From positions 59,931,078-59,995,077 of the forward strand of contig CM055895.1 of the NCBI GenBank assembly GCA_029582155.1: a stretch of DNA of 64,000 nucleotides, read 5' to 3'. Positions within the stretch are counted from its first letter, which is position 1. Every line of letters begins with the position of its first letter. The position numbers and the translations under genes were made by a program. The notes beneath the pieces are model-generated. The model saw nothing but the letters and a program-made list of their open reading frames with translations, searched no databases and was not told the origin of the DNA. The stretch comes from Panopea generosa (taxonomy: Eukaryota; Mollusca; Bivalvia; Adapedonta; Hiatellidae). Positions 12,376 to 24,225 of this stretch are shown here, in pieces.

Positions 12376-13716
12376 GTAGTATATACCCTGTTTTTCCACT
12401 TGTTGAGGTTGAGGTTTGGATTGTCACAATTCTATGCCTATGTCCTATATTCGGAACCTCGTTCAGGGTATAGGTCATAGTGTACGTTTCATTTAAAAGC
12501 GCAGGAATATGCCGAGTCAGTAAATATAGCTATTAATCATTACTATATGTAAACCCACCATCTTGTTTGGAGGAGAATTTTTTTTTGAGAGTATAGATGC
12601 GTGACTCATTGATCCATTTGATAACAGGTCATAGTTATATTATACGGTTACTGCAGACGATTTACGTAGGTTCGATGTACTATCTGAGACGTTTGTATAC
12701 AACAGCAGACGATGTTCAGGAGATTTACTAATTGAATTTTATCCCAACTGTTAAAGTGTTTCACTTAATTGTCCGGGTTTATTTATCACAATAAGTTATT
12801 ATATAGGTATGCTTTTCGTTACGGTTTAAATCTGCCAATCAAATAAGATCATTAAACTCTAATTTAATCTTAATCACCTTGTTCTTTCTTTCTGTTATTA
12901 TTTGTAATTGATAATGACAGAAATGTAGACATATGCTATTAAAATAAATATGCTACGTGTGATTTGCAGTGAAATTTCTTATAGATAGTGGTGATGTTAG
13001 TACGTATTGCATGTGCTTATAAGGTAATAATCAAATCGTTATAAGGTGGCAAAATTAAAATATAGTTAGTCATACATTTAAGAAATATAAAATAAATGTA
13101 ATACGTAGTCTATTCAACTTAAGGTACAACTAATTAATTCGTTGTTCGACACAGGATTAGAACACCGATTACCGACGTCAATAGTGACGCGTCCAATTTG
13201 GTAAAAAAAACGGGTATTAATTTTCACAAACACTTCAATTGAATATAGTTTGTTAAATAAGTTTAAATACATATAGATACACACTATCACAAATTTACCC
13301 CACCTACTTCATTAAAGGAATATATCGTAATGCTGATGAATGTTCACTGAAAGTTATGCATTTATATCGTGCAAATATAAAATTTAAAGACCCTAGTGAA
13401 TATGCAGACTTTTAAATGAGGCATTTCATAAAAATGTAATACCCTTAAATAAATATCTGTGATCATTAATGAAAGAACGACTTTCAGGCCTTTTGGGGAA
13501 CCTTAACAAATATATGCATTGCTTGCTGGTATTACTAAATATTTACCTGACAAGGATCAGATTCAAAATACACTATTGTTCAATATTGGTTTAATCCAGA
13601 GTATGTTGACACAACTATTATCGATACTGCTTATGTTTACTGTTTGATACTCAGTATATGATCAATGTCTTACTCTTCGTTTTGATTAGATACCAATAAT
13701 TCACCGCTGTCATGAG
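12376..13716. other. no recognisable gene
   Basis: AT-rich sequence without a supported open frame or a repeat that I could identify. Confidence 0.4.
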
Positions 13717-13928
13717 TGAGGCCTTCCCAGTGGGGACTCTTTTCCCTGGATCTCTTAAAGCAATGGCCATTGTTCCCCATATTTCTCCAAAAATATTTGC
13801 CATTGTTCCCCAAAAGTATTTCCCCCAGATCTTTAAAATTAAAGTTTTGATCCCTGGATCCCTGAAAGTAATGGCCAATGTTTCCCAGATCTCTACATAT
13901 AATTGGCCGTGTTCCCTGGGAGGGCTTC
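13717..13928. mobile_element. MITE-like element, family 2, copy 1
   Basis: The left end reads TGAGGCCTTCCCAGTGGGGA and the right end TTCCCTGGGAGGGCTTC, an imperfect terminal inverted repeat. The inside consists of degenerate copies of TCCCTGGATCTCTGAAAG and AATGGCCATTGTTCCCCA. A shorter copy with the same ends is at 34282-34413. Confidence 0.6.
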
Positions 13929-16624
13929 AAGAGTCTATCAATGTGCCTTGCATTTTAATAAGGCAAGATCCATTATGGATGGGCAATGTCATTTTTTAAA
14001 TTATACTCTTATAAGATATTTTACACGCCAGTTAAACAATTACTGAGATTTAAAAATTATTATAACTTAATTTATGCATTTTAAAAAATTCAATATGTTA
14101 TAATTTACCATCACAATATGACAACAATTAATGAAAACTTCAAATGTTTAGAATGGCATTATATTGTTCTAAATTTTTCACTGTAAAACATGTGTTATGT
14201 TAAGTTTACTTTAACTTGTATTTCGATATATAATATCAATGTATATGTAATTATTTATTACAATTGTATCTGTGTTATTATAAGTTCTACAAATATGGAG
14301 GAAATAAAGATTTTATTTTAATGTACTTTTTAATTATGGAGTTTCATATACATGTAGTAATAATGATTACTTATTGATTATACATTTATAGATGTTGCGA
14401 TTGACTTAATGCAGGAACATAAGTAAACACGTTTTCAGAATTGCCGCGTGTCCCTTTAAAATATATCACCATTAACGTCTCACTACACAGTTGCGTCCCT
14501 TTTTTCCACGGTTACATGATTCTTACGCTTAAAAAAGTCCTATGTAATTTTGATTTAAAAATTTTCAAACTGGTTCATTATGGTATTAATTCTTGCAGGA
14601 TATGAGTAGTGCATGGCATATACTGCAATAAGACATCACAAGTGTTCAAAAGTGACTTTTATATGATTTTAAAAAAACGCATATATTTAAGAGCATTTGA
14701 GAAATTCTGTTTTAAAACAATCTTACGGTTTCATTCCACCCCCCCCCCCCCCCCCCCCCCCACCTTTTTAAAAAAATACCAGCTGGCCAACCTACCAGTT
14801 ATTGTGCATTTTTATGTTAGGATACATAACTGCTATGAAAAAAGTGCCTTTTACCGTGGAAGTCCTAGATCTTATTTTATATAGAACAAAGAACTAAATT
14901 CAACTGTGTGTTGAACTTTAACACCATTACCGATATGCATGCTATGCCATACATCACCTCAAAATTTGTACATGTCACAGAAAGGTCTTCAATTTTATTC
15001 GTGATATAGATAAGCCGAACCATATGTATGAATTGTGCCCATGTGTATAGCGTAGAATTATAATGAGGTGTGTACTATAATTCAAGACGATCCATTACTG
15101 GCTCTTTATTCTTGTTACCATGATTCCCGGAAATGTATTCTATTTTTGTTAACGGCATGAACATAACATGATATATCTAGTGCTACAACTGTTCTATATA
15201 AGATCATTGAGAACAATGTGTCACTGATTGAAAATATTAGTATAAGAGTTTAGAATCGGGTTTATTTTAGAAAAGGCATGTTACTTGAGCAATGCAAAGT
15301 CGTAACTCCAACTACTTACATTTTTTCTTACTGACACACTTAAGTTCCCATCCACGATCCCTGGACAGTCGATGATTTCCTTAGTTCATCTTTGTTTAAT
15401 CATTGTTACTGTTTGTTTATTGCTACGATAGGCTGAACTGATCACATTTGTATAAGCCGTATTTTGACTGACTATTTAATAGCCCCTACAAAAATTTACG
15501 TAGAAAATATTTAAAACCTTATTTCTGTAGATAGCGTAATCAAGACAGATTTGACATATTAATGCCGAAGAAAGACAAATATATATTAAATTTATCAACT
15601 ACATTTATTTTTAAAATAAACTTTGACAAGAACTAGACTAATTTTATCATATTTAATATTTTAACACATATTTACACATTGTTATCATTAATATGCTTTT
15701 CTGTATTGAATAAATTCAAATATCTTTTTATATGTATCTCCTAGAATTATCTGTGTGGGCTAGAAGCATTGTAACATTGCTTTATGCTGAATAAAAATTG
15801 AGGATATAATGTCTCACATAGTCGAATTTTTTTCTTTTATGAAATAAGGTCTAGGTTCACATAGCAAGAATGTACACAGCTCTAATGAACCATTTTGAAA
15901 AAAAAATTAAACCAAATTACATACGACATTTGTTTAAGTGTAACATTCTTGCTACCGTGACAAAAATGAGCGCAACTGTGTAGTGCAATTTAACAAATAT
16001 CTTAAGTTCGACCTGTATTCAGAATATTGCAAAGTTTTTTATGACCGATCATTTACCCTGTGAACCCTCATTCGCCCAATAAATTTTTGTGTACGTGCAT
16101 TCACATAAGTATTCATCGAATTTCGTTATCGCAACACACGTCAATTCACAACGACATTGGTATTTGATACAATTGTAACACGGGACTTTACACGCTATAT
16201 TATCACTTATGTCAATATTACAATGAATTTGGCCCACAAGCAACGAAAGAACAATATACGAATTGTGCTATGTGTGACGACGGTTGCATATTTATTTTTA
16301 AAACTGACATTTCACATGGCTTTAAATGTAACACTAAGCTTAATACAGGCATACTCAAATCAAACGTTTTAAAATATCAAAGATACATTAAAAGGTTTAT
16401 TTACAATGGTTATTAAATATTAATTAAAACTTAATTTTATAGAAGACGTAAGACAATACCGATGATGCGTGTGTTTGCAAAACTTTTCTAGCATATTGCT
16501 TATATTGACTAAACAACTGTTTCTTGTATTAAAACATATACTAGAATGCTTTTAAAAGAGAAACATTTATAACAAACTAAAGAAAAAATTATCAGTAAAT
16601 CAAATATCAAACAGTACTTTAGTT
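13929..16624. other. AT-rich region with one cysteine-rich open frame
   Basis: No conserved gene was recognised. 14739-14761 is a run of 23 C. On the minus strand, 16264-16049 is a small open frame with a hydrophobic start and nine cysteines; it is described among the findings. Confidence 0.4.
14739..14761. repeat. poly-C tract, 23 C
   Basis: An uninterrupted run of C, unusual in such AT-rich surroundings. Its length is likely variable and prone to sequencing error. Confidence 0.9.
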
Positions 16625-17110
16625 TGCATACGTCCATTCGAGAAAGCACGATGTAAACAGATGTTGCACGCCGAGAATATACTATGTAAACAAATGTTGA
16701 ACAGTATACTTACGTCCTCTCGAGAAGGTATTATGTAAACAGATTTTTAACAGTTTGCATTCGTTCACTTCTGAAAGCACAGTGTTAATATGTGTTGAAC
16801 ACCGAGAACGCACTATGTTAATATATATTGAACAGTTTGCATAGCCCGCTTGAGAATGCACTATGTAAACATATGACCCACAGTTTGCATACATTCACTC
16901 AAAATGCACTCTTTAAACATATGTTGAAAAGTTTGTGTACGTCCACTCAAAAATGCACTCTTTAAACATATGTTGAACAGTTTGTAAACATCAACTTCAG
17001 AATGCACTATTTAAACATATGTTGAACAGTAAGTATACGTCAACTCCAGAATGCACTGTTTAAACATATGTTGAACAGTTTGTATACATCTTATCGAGAA
17101 TACAGTGCAA
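16625..17110. repeat. minisatellite, about 49-50 bp unit, about 10 copies
   Basis: Units contain CGTCCACTCGAGAATGCACT, ATGTAAACATATGTTGAACA and GTTTGCATA, becoming more regular towards the right. The array ends about 160 bp before the first identified exon of the symporter gene, so it sits in the presumed 5' region of that gene. Confidence 0.9.
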
Positions 17111-17270
17111 ACAGAGGTCGTTTGATATGGTATATCACCTTTCAAAAACATGTAATGTTCAATCCAAACAGACGACAGTTCCAATGAACAAAAACAAAGT
17201 CATTTATTTTTTAAGACATGCCTGTTTATTATATATTATTTTATTATGATTTATATGTTATACTTTTCAG

Positions 17271-17401
17271 GTAGGATTGGCCCTGCTTTTTCTAAACTCG
17301 GTGACAACACTTGAAACCACAACAGGTAGTTCTGCAGCAAACACAAAACCAGACACAGACGCGTGTCCGATATCTCTGAAAGAACATACTGGTCCGCCAA
17401 A
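17271..17401 (+). CDS. symporter exon a (first identified)
   Basis: Acceptor TACTTTTCAG, donor AA|GTAAGC, ends in phase 2. It encodes residues 1-43, starting with the hydrophobic run VGLALLFLNS and continuing with a Ser/Thr-rich extracellular-type stretch. Acceptor plus in-frame upstream TGA show that it is not the first coding exon. Confidence 0.7.
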
Positions 17402-20400
17402 GTAAGCATTTGTGTCTAAAAGGGTGTAGTTATAGAAATACATGTTATAACAATTAATGTACATGAATGTATATGAAAAGGACTCTATTAAAAAACCTTT
17501 ATTGTGAATAGCTGTATAATTAACAAATTAACTTTTTTTAAGATATAAATTTGTATAACTACTTAATATTTGGCTACAGTAAAATTACATTTAAATGTAT
17601 ATGAAAATATTACAGCATTAACCCAACAATAGAGAAATATGAAGTGGCTCTGTTGCTGATGCTGGGGTTTGGTGGATTTTCATTGTTGATTGCTGGTTTG
17701 TACAAGTCACTACGCAAGTATGTTTTCCACGATGAGCACAACCTAGATACAGTTTTCGATGCAGGCGGTCGTGTGAGTCTAAGTCTTACAGCTGTCACTG
17801 TGACGTCACAACTCCTATGGCCGTCAGACTTTCTACAAACGTCCACGCTTGCCAGTAAGGTAAGCATTTTGTGACCTGTGTGTCCTTCTTCCTATTTATC
17901 TCGTAAGTCGTTACTATTTGTAATCACTGTTCTGTAAACATATTTTGACTCAGTAATCACACGATTAATAGTATTAATAGTTAAAGCATGTTTTGCCATT
18001 GCTTTTTTGTGTACAGTCAGGCCTTGGAGGAAGTTTATGGATGGCAATTGGCATTGTAGTCGACATTCTCCTCTTTCCCGCTCTTTCTATTTTCCTGAAA
18101 ACCAGAGCCCCAGGAGCTAAAACATTTCCACAGGTAAATTTATATTTAATTAGTACAATACTTAATTGCTTTACTATTGTTTGTATCAGTTAGAATTAAA
18201 TCGTAATATTTTCTGTAGTCCGATTGTTCCTTATATATAATTTCAACTGCGTTGTATTGTCTGATCTGGGCTGAACTTATATAGAAAGTATCTGTAAAGT
18301 AAAGTATGTAATTTATTAAGAATATGTGTTATGATTAAACTCCCATGTTGCACTGCTATAGTTGACCATTCTACATTGTTTTTATTAGAAAGCTTGTTTT
18401 CATTTTTAATGTGTTTCAATGTTTCAACGACGTATTCGGGATCAAATCATATATTTATGAATGCATCAAATTGTTTTCTTTTCTTTTTTCAGATAGCGTA
18501 TGCCAGATTTGGAAAAGTCGCACACATAATGTTTTGTGGTTTGGCGTTACTCACAAACCTAATTGTGTGCACCAGCATGTTATTGGCTGGAAAATCTGCT
18601 TTAAAAGTCCTCTGCAAGGATTCTAATAACGAGTTCATATTTTTAGTCCTTGCCGTTCTATTTGGTTCTTATTGTATGATTGGAGGACTCGGGACCACTT
18701 TCTACATATCTTACTTTAATACAGCACTCACATTTATTTCTGTCACTGTATATACATTGTATACAAGCTTTTATCCTTCCGCCGAAAATGAATTTGTATC
18801 GTCTACCGAAGTCTTGTACGATTCTGTTTCATGTTTAAAAGGTCCAGATGGAAATTTTGACAATTCGTTTTTAACCTTTAGATCAACATCTGGTATTATT
18901 TATGGGGTAGTGATGCTCTTTATGGCAACTTCTATAAGTTTTTGTGACCAAGCCAACTGGCAGAGCAGAATCGCCGCTAAACCAACACAAGGTGTGGTTG
19001 GATTCTTTCTTGCAGCATATCTTTGGTTTGTCATTCCCACTTCATTGTCTTTCACGACGACACTGTCCTACTTCTCTATGAGTTTTCAGAATGGAACGAA
19101 CATTTTGTCTGCCACAGAAATTGAAAATGGTAAGTATTTTCACAAACAAATATTAGTAACAAAACCAAACGTTTATTCCATGCAAAATGCACTTTATCCA
19201 GCTATTACATGATAAAAATAAAGAGGTAATGACGTTTTGTTTTAAAATTATTTTTTTCCAACGGTTCTTTGTTTATCATAGTAATTATCAAATTTGATTC
19301 CCTTCGTCTGTTTATATATGTAATAGAAAGAATTGAGTATCCTTTGATAATTATTCCAGGTTACATAACTCCCTATGTCATGAATTCACTGTTGGGTCAG
19401 ACAGGTGGTTATCTTTTTTTGACCATGCTTATGATGTCACTAATGTCGACTGGCTCTGGAGAGGTGATGGCAATCTCATCGATAATAGTGTATGACATTT
19501 ACAAAACATACGTGAACCCATATAGGTAAAAACAATAACCATTTGGAGCATTGTCTGCATGTCCACTGCACACTCTCTTTAATATTGGTCAGGAACTACT
19601 ACTAGTATCTAATACTCTTCTTATAAAGAACTGCTATTCATGTTTAACAGGAAAATAAAAATGTAGACAATGAACATTTGATTATCGCCTGATATACTGT
19701 TTTTAAATTCAATCACAATCGGTTAAAATATTTCCAGGGTCTTTTTATCGATATTCTTATTATATTTCTTAATATTTTTATGAATATTAGAAAGTTATAT
19801 ATATCTATTTAACGCCTGCTTAAAGCATGAGAAAAATAACAATAATACGCTAAAAAGCTAAAAAGCTAAAAAGAAAATACAAAATAGTTAAAAACATTCA
19901 ATACTGACACATTTCCGTTTACAGTTTTTTATTTTATGGAATCAATGTCATAATTGTGTATACTAAAATGATAAAGAGAGGTCAGGTCAGTTTTTGAGCT
20001 GCGTTAAATATCAATTGTAAATTTTACAGTTTTGGAATATGTATGTGAAAGTACTATTAATCAGTTTGTCAATTGGCCTAATAGTAATCACATGTGGAGC
20101 GCGTGGTCCACTGGTAGAGCACCGAACCCATGATTGGAGGGTCGTGAGTTATATCCTCCGCCACAGCTATTGTGTGGTGTCCTTGAGCAAGATATTTTTC
20201 CGTATATGCTTAGTACTGGTTCTAACCAGGAAGACTTCGAGCGTGATTTGCCTAAGTTGTAAGAACTTGTTTCACAATCGAAGTAAAATAAATAAGTTAA
20301 TAAATAAGTAATCATATTGGCAAAATTATTAATGAAATATCTTCACATGCATTCTAAAACTGAAAATATCGCGTTACAATAGTTCGATAATGTGGCTCTT

Positions 20401-23400
20401 AAATTCACCGACGTTTCTTTATCCTTCAGAATATGTAATTAAAACACATTATGTCTAATTGGCATGACCATCAACTCCCTACGTCTCAATTATACGCTGT
20501 GATATTTTACATATCTAATAATTATTTGAGTGTTTAACGTTTAAAAACTTTGTATATTCTAGGAAAGGTTTGACACCCAAAAGTTGTGTATTGTGTGGAA
20601 AGGATAAAGTAATGAAAGCCGAAGGAGTTGCAGATATTGAAGAAATGTGTAAATGTCCAACTTCAATCTCGTGCAAATCTTGTAAGGATGATCTAAAGAT
20701 GAGGTCATCTCAGCGTACTGACTTCTCTATACACTACCAATGTCCTGTGCATGGAGAGTATCGACACTATGAGGATGGCTTAATGCGATATAAGGTACGT
20801 ATAAAAATTAAAAGCCGTCAATGGGATTCACATTAGTTAAATGTAAGTAAATGATTGAATTTATTATTCTTATTGTTTATTTATCGTTGGTAAATCAGTT
20901 CTTCAAATAATTTTAGACTTACTATATGATTATAAACATGTATTTTCTCCAAAGAATTTAAACAGCTTATCTTTAAAAAAGCGGGGCAATAATAACGTGG
21001 ATGACACTCAAGCAAGAGGTCGTGGGCTCTGTCCGAGGCTCGACTTGATGATCTGTCTAAATCATTACTCGGTACTGGTTTTACCAATCATACCCATAAT
21101 ACATACCCTATGGCGATGTATATAAACCCTTGGTTTTTCTTCGAAATGAGATGAAATAAATATAAACTAATAAGCACAGTTATTTTATGCAAAAGTATAT
21201 TCTATATGGTTGTATAACTTTAATAATCGCTATCATTAGTTTTTGTATTAACGTCAGATATTCCATTTTCCATTTCAGAGCTGGTGTATGGTCTGGGTTA
21301 TCATCGTGATAGTTCCCTATGGACTTCTCGTGTCCGAGACTGACATGAATGTCAACTGGGCTACATTGAGTACGCAAGTGTTGACTACCCCATTCCTCTT
21401 TCCCCTCTTTCTGACCCTGGCCTGGTCCAAGGCAACATCGCAGGGAATTGTGATAGGTATAAACTCTTCTCTAATGAAAGTGTTTATAATATCAGAGTTA
21501 TACTTATTTCAAATGAATGCGGTTCTTAAATCTTAACTTTAAATTCAAAATATTTCTTACACTTTTATTAAGCTACAGTTTTAAACGAAGTTTTGAAGCA
21601 CAAGAAGATGCAACATTTTATAAGTTAGAGTGTTTAATTATGCTGGATTTGACGAACCCTGTGTCGTAAATATCGATCACTAAACAAATCTAAATTGAGA
21701 TATATCCATTCATTGAAGAGCATATAGAAGATATATCTAATAGGTTTATTGACACAGTAGTTTCGAAAGTTATAAATGATATATGAAATCAACGTAGCAC
21801 ATGTATCACGTGTAATTTATCATGTACAATTACTTATCCAACGTGGATAATAACTGGAACGCCTCTAATATAGATTAACGCATATTAATATGCCAATTTT
21901 ACATGTAAATCCACTTGGCGTTATCTAATTGGATAATAAAGTTTGTATCGCCATGATTAGTTAATTACCTCAGACACCAATCGGGACATGGTTCGGTCAT
22001 TTTCGCTTACGTACGAAATGCCAATCGGAATATCACTCGGCCATTTCCGCCTCACGAAGGCGGAACTTTCCGAGTGATGTTCTGATTACCTCTTACACTA
22101 GATATAAAGACAAGATTTCATAAAAAACGGGAAGTTATAGAGAAAAAGACGGATTGGTTGAAGAGAAATATATATGCTTTGGAGCGATATTAAAATGTAG
22201 AAACTTCAAGTACCTGATTATTCTAAACCTGTGAATGATATATATTCTCTTCTACTTATGTTCAGCTCAAAATACATACAAAGCAACAAATTATAATACA
22301 CCATAGCTTAAAAGTATTGATAAAATTTAACAACGCAATACCACGCTATCTATATATAAACTTACAGTGATCATAATCCATTTTAAAAGTGATTAATATT
22401 ATGGTTTTTCAAATGTTTAGTATGTTATAGAAATCAAGAAAAAAAGGTAATTTACATGAGTTCATTGTTTAGTCATATTGGTAAGCTAATGCACTACATG
22501 CTAAAACTAAATGCTTTTGAAAATGCTCGAATATTCATCTATACAGTTGTGTTAAAACTGTTATAAATGTTAAAAGGGAAATAACTCGTGTTTTTTATTC
22601 AATTATGCACTTGTAATCTAAAAATAGCTTGGTTCTCTCAATATTGAACGGAAAGTTTACTGTAGACAAATATAGATGTAGATCTTTTTGGCATATGAAC
22701 ATAGACCTTCCTCCGTACACAGCACCTCAAGCTTACACCGTTATGCAAGTGTCAGCACGTACTAGCCATTACAAATAAACATTATTCTACGATCACTAGC
22801 CTGGGGAGGGAAGTGGGTAATGATCAATCTCGAATAAAGCAATTGTCAGTTTTAAATAGAAATCATGTTAAATTTGGACTGTAAATTTAACGATAGGTAG
22901 CTGACGGACAGTCAGTGAACCAATGTAAAAGTAGTGCATAAACATGGTGGTCAATAATTTACTACAATGTTAAGCAGATTAGATGTGTTGTCAAAAGAAA
23001 CATATGACGTTTTGGTTTCATAATAAACAAACACAAACTAGTCTGTGAATAAACATATATTTTTCCATTATATATACAGTATATAGTTTTCGATTATATA
23101 TAGTATATAGTTTTCCATTATATATATAGTATATATTTTTCCATTATAACGTAGTTTTAGGTATGATATGTACATGTAGACGGGACCGGTTGTCTCAGTA
23201 GGTAACCGTCTGACTGTCGATCTAAGGGTCGCGAGTCCGAAACCACGTCCGTTCGCATGTAATGATATGTCCTGAACTTTGAATCCCACCATCAAATATG
23301 GGGTGGGGGGAACAGTCAGTGACTTGCATGGTATGTCTGGTACCCAGGTGTGTCCCAGGAACGATGATTATATGTGCTGCTGCCGGTAAACAACACAGCA

Positions 23401-24113
23401 AACATAATGTTTTGTTTTTTTGTTGTAAAAAATGTTGAAAGAGTCACAAATCCGAATTCAAACAAACCAATATGAATGTATATATTAATATTGTTTAGAA
23501 TATTATTTATGTTGATTATTACATTGGTCTTTGTTTTTAATGTGTAGGTACGATAACGGGTCTAACATCTTCTATTGCTGGTCTGCTTATCATGGCATCG
23601 ACATACAATGGTGGACTCACCGACTTCTATATCAATACGTCAAAGGACTATAGCCTACTCTGTGCAATGGTCAGCGGTTTTGTTGCTAGCGGATTGGTTT
23701 GTGTGGTAGTGTCTCTGTGTACACATACAATCAAGAACGAGGCTGACGTTGATAAGGAATGGGCTAAGACCATGAATATTGACAACCCCATCAATCCATT
23801 CAGACTTGTTTATGAACAGGAACTTAGTCAAATTGATGCAGGCGAAGTCATTACCGCCAAGATGATGAATAAAATCTTCCGTAAAACAAAGATTATTGCT
23901 TGTGTCGGTGGTGTATTGAGTTTGGTTTTATTTCTGGTCGTTATTCCGACTGTAGTTCTGCAATACGAGGTTCTGACACTTGACCAATTTTCAACTTGGT
24001 TAAAAGTGTTCCAAATCTGGTTGTTTGTGTGCACCGTTTTAGTTGTCCTGCTGCCGCCAATAGAAGAGGGGATTCAAGTTTGGAGAAAGCATAATGAAAA
24101 TAAAACAAAATAA
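17271..24113 (+). CDS. DUR3-like sodium/proton:solute symporter (urea-transporter type), 8 exons
   Basis: Spliced gene encoding at least 756 residues: exons 17271-17401, 17616-17859, 18017-18133, 18493-19129, 19360-19525, 20563-20794, 21279-21456 and 23548-24113. All introns obey GT-AG and the phases fit. The product is a polytopic membrane protein of the sodium:solute symporter family, closest in pattern to DUR3 high-affinity urea/H+ symporters. Family signatures are LLLMLGFGGF near residue 50, RAPGAKTF near 155, DQANWQ at 316-321 and the GSGEVMAISSIIVYDIYK block near 415. A cysteine-rich loop (440-495; CVLC, CKC, CKSC, CPVHGEY) is typical of eukaryotic DUR3 relatives and may bind a metal. 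Signal-like hydrophobic residues open the first exon, but no in-frame ATG precedes it: a TGA lies upstream, so a short first coding exon is missing from this model. Substrate is inferred from family only; urea, polyamines or another small solute are possible. A poly(A) signal lies at 24220. Confidence 0.9.
17616..17859 (+). CDS. symporter exon b
   Basis: Acceptor ATATTACAG, donor AAG|GTAAGC, phase 2 to 0. Residues 44-125 include the first family transmembrane helix (VALLLMLGFGGFSLLIAGLY) and the SLSLTAVTVTSQLLWPSDFL segment, equivalent to the family's second helix. Confidence 0.88.
18017..18133 (+). CDS. symporter exon c
   Basis: Acceptor GTGTACAG, donor CAG|GTAAAT, phase 0 to 0. Residues 126-164 align with the DUR3 helix usually written YG-SGPFWYA-GA, here SGLGGSLWMAIG, followed by RAPGAKTF. 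Confidence 0.88.
18493..19129 (+). CDS. symporter exon d (largest)
   Basis: Acceptor TTTTTTCAG, donor ATG|GTAAGT, phase 0 to 1. Residues 165-376 cover several transmembrane helices, the GGLGTTFYISYFNT segment and the hallmark FCDQANWQSRIAAKP loop. Confidence 0.92.
19360..19525 (+). CDS. symporter exon e
   Basis: Acceptor TTATTCCAG, donor TATAG|GTAAAA, phase 1 to 2. It encodes the conserved core helix MMSLMSTGSGEVMAISSIIV and YDIYKTYVNP, matching the family's AVTSAASAELIAVSS...YDVYKPYINP. Confidence 0.92.
20095..20310 (+). mobile_element. tRNA-derived SINE in a symporter intron
   Basis: The head GGAGCGCGTGGTCCACTGGT with AGAGCACCGAA is A-box-like, and GGTCGTGAGTTATATCC is a decayed B box. 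The 3' part has CTTAGTACTGGTTCTAACCAGGAA and ends AAGTAAAATAAATAAG. Its tail resembles the SINE at 48483. Confidence 0.75.
20563..20794 (+). CDS. symporter exon f (cysteine-rich loop)
   Basis: Acceptor ATATTCTAG, donor AAG|GTACGT, phase 2 to 0. Residues 432-509 form a hydrophilic loop with cysteines at 440, 443, 461, 463, 469, 472 and 492 and histidine 495, an arrangement that could bind zinc. The loop ends HGEYRHYEDG. Confidence 0.9.
20993..21105 (+). mobile_element. decayed SINE fragment
   Basis: It contains AAGAGGTCGTGGGCTCTGTC (B-box-like) and TCGGTACTGGTTTTACCAAT, a worn version of the core AGTACTGGTT...CCAGGAA seen in complete copies nearby. Confidence 0.45.
21279..21456 (+). CDS. symporter exon g
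   Basis: Acceptor CCATTTCAG, donor ATAG|GTATAA, phase 0 to 1. Residues 510-568 carry two late helices separated by SETDMNVNW and ending AWSKATSQGIVIG, a conserved family stretch. Confidence 0.9.
21979..22087. repeat. hairpin repeat family 1, copy 1
   Basis: In the last symporter intron, AATCGGAATATCACTCGGCC at 22023 starts a left arm. It is followed after a four-base loop region by the inverse arm 22057-22087 (AAGGCGGAACTTTCCGAGTG...). A third related arm at 21979-22018 contains CGCTTACGTACGAAATG. A related palindrome lies at 55316-55392. Confidence 0.7.
23055..23155. repeat. AT-rich minisatellite, about 30 bp, 3 copies
   Basis: Three units of AGTATATAGTTTTCCATTAT with TATATA spacers, in the last intron of the symporter gene. 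Confidence 0.8.
23181..23370 (+). mobile_element. tRNA-derived SINE in a symporter intron
   Basis: The head reads GGGACCGGTTGTCTCAGTAG with GTAACCGTCTGACTGTCGAT, then a B-box-like GGGTCGCGAGTCCGAAACC. A 3' GGTGTGTCCCAGGAACGATG may be a worn core motif. Confidence 0.65.
23548..24113 (+). CDS. symporter exon h (terminal)
   Basis: Acceptor AATGTGTAG, stop TAA at 24111-24113, entry phase 1. Residues 569-756 include the ASTYNGG motif, the INPF-containing cytoplasmic stretch and two final hydrophobic helices, closing in a basic hydrophilic tail. Confidence 0.92.
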
Positions 24114-24219
24114 ACGAAACTGAGAGATAACAGCTTTATCAAGGTTTATAAGACTATATATATTGATCCCGTGTTCGTGTCCGCTTTACAGCTTATAGAA
24201 CGCCTTACATTGTTTATCT

Positions 24220-24225
24220 AATAAA
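24220..24225 (+). promoter_or_regulatory. poly(A) signal AATAAA of the symporter gene
   Basis: The first canonical AATAAA downstream of the stop codon, 107 bases after it, in AT-rich sequence. Confidence 0.55.

Noticed and set aside
13651..13999. Overlapping open frames on both strands near 13.8 kb
   Set aside because: They follow the internal repeats of a MITE-like element (GNNGHYF / WGTMAI-type repetition), not a gene.
20039..20315. Open frames on both strands in the symporter intron
   Set aside because: They fall within a SINE and have no splice support.
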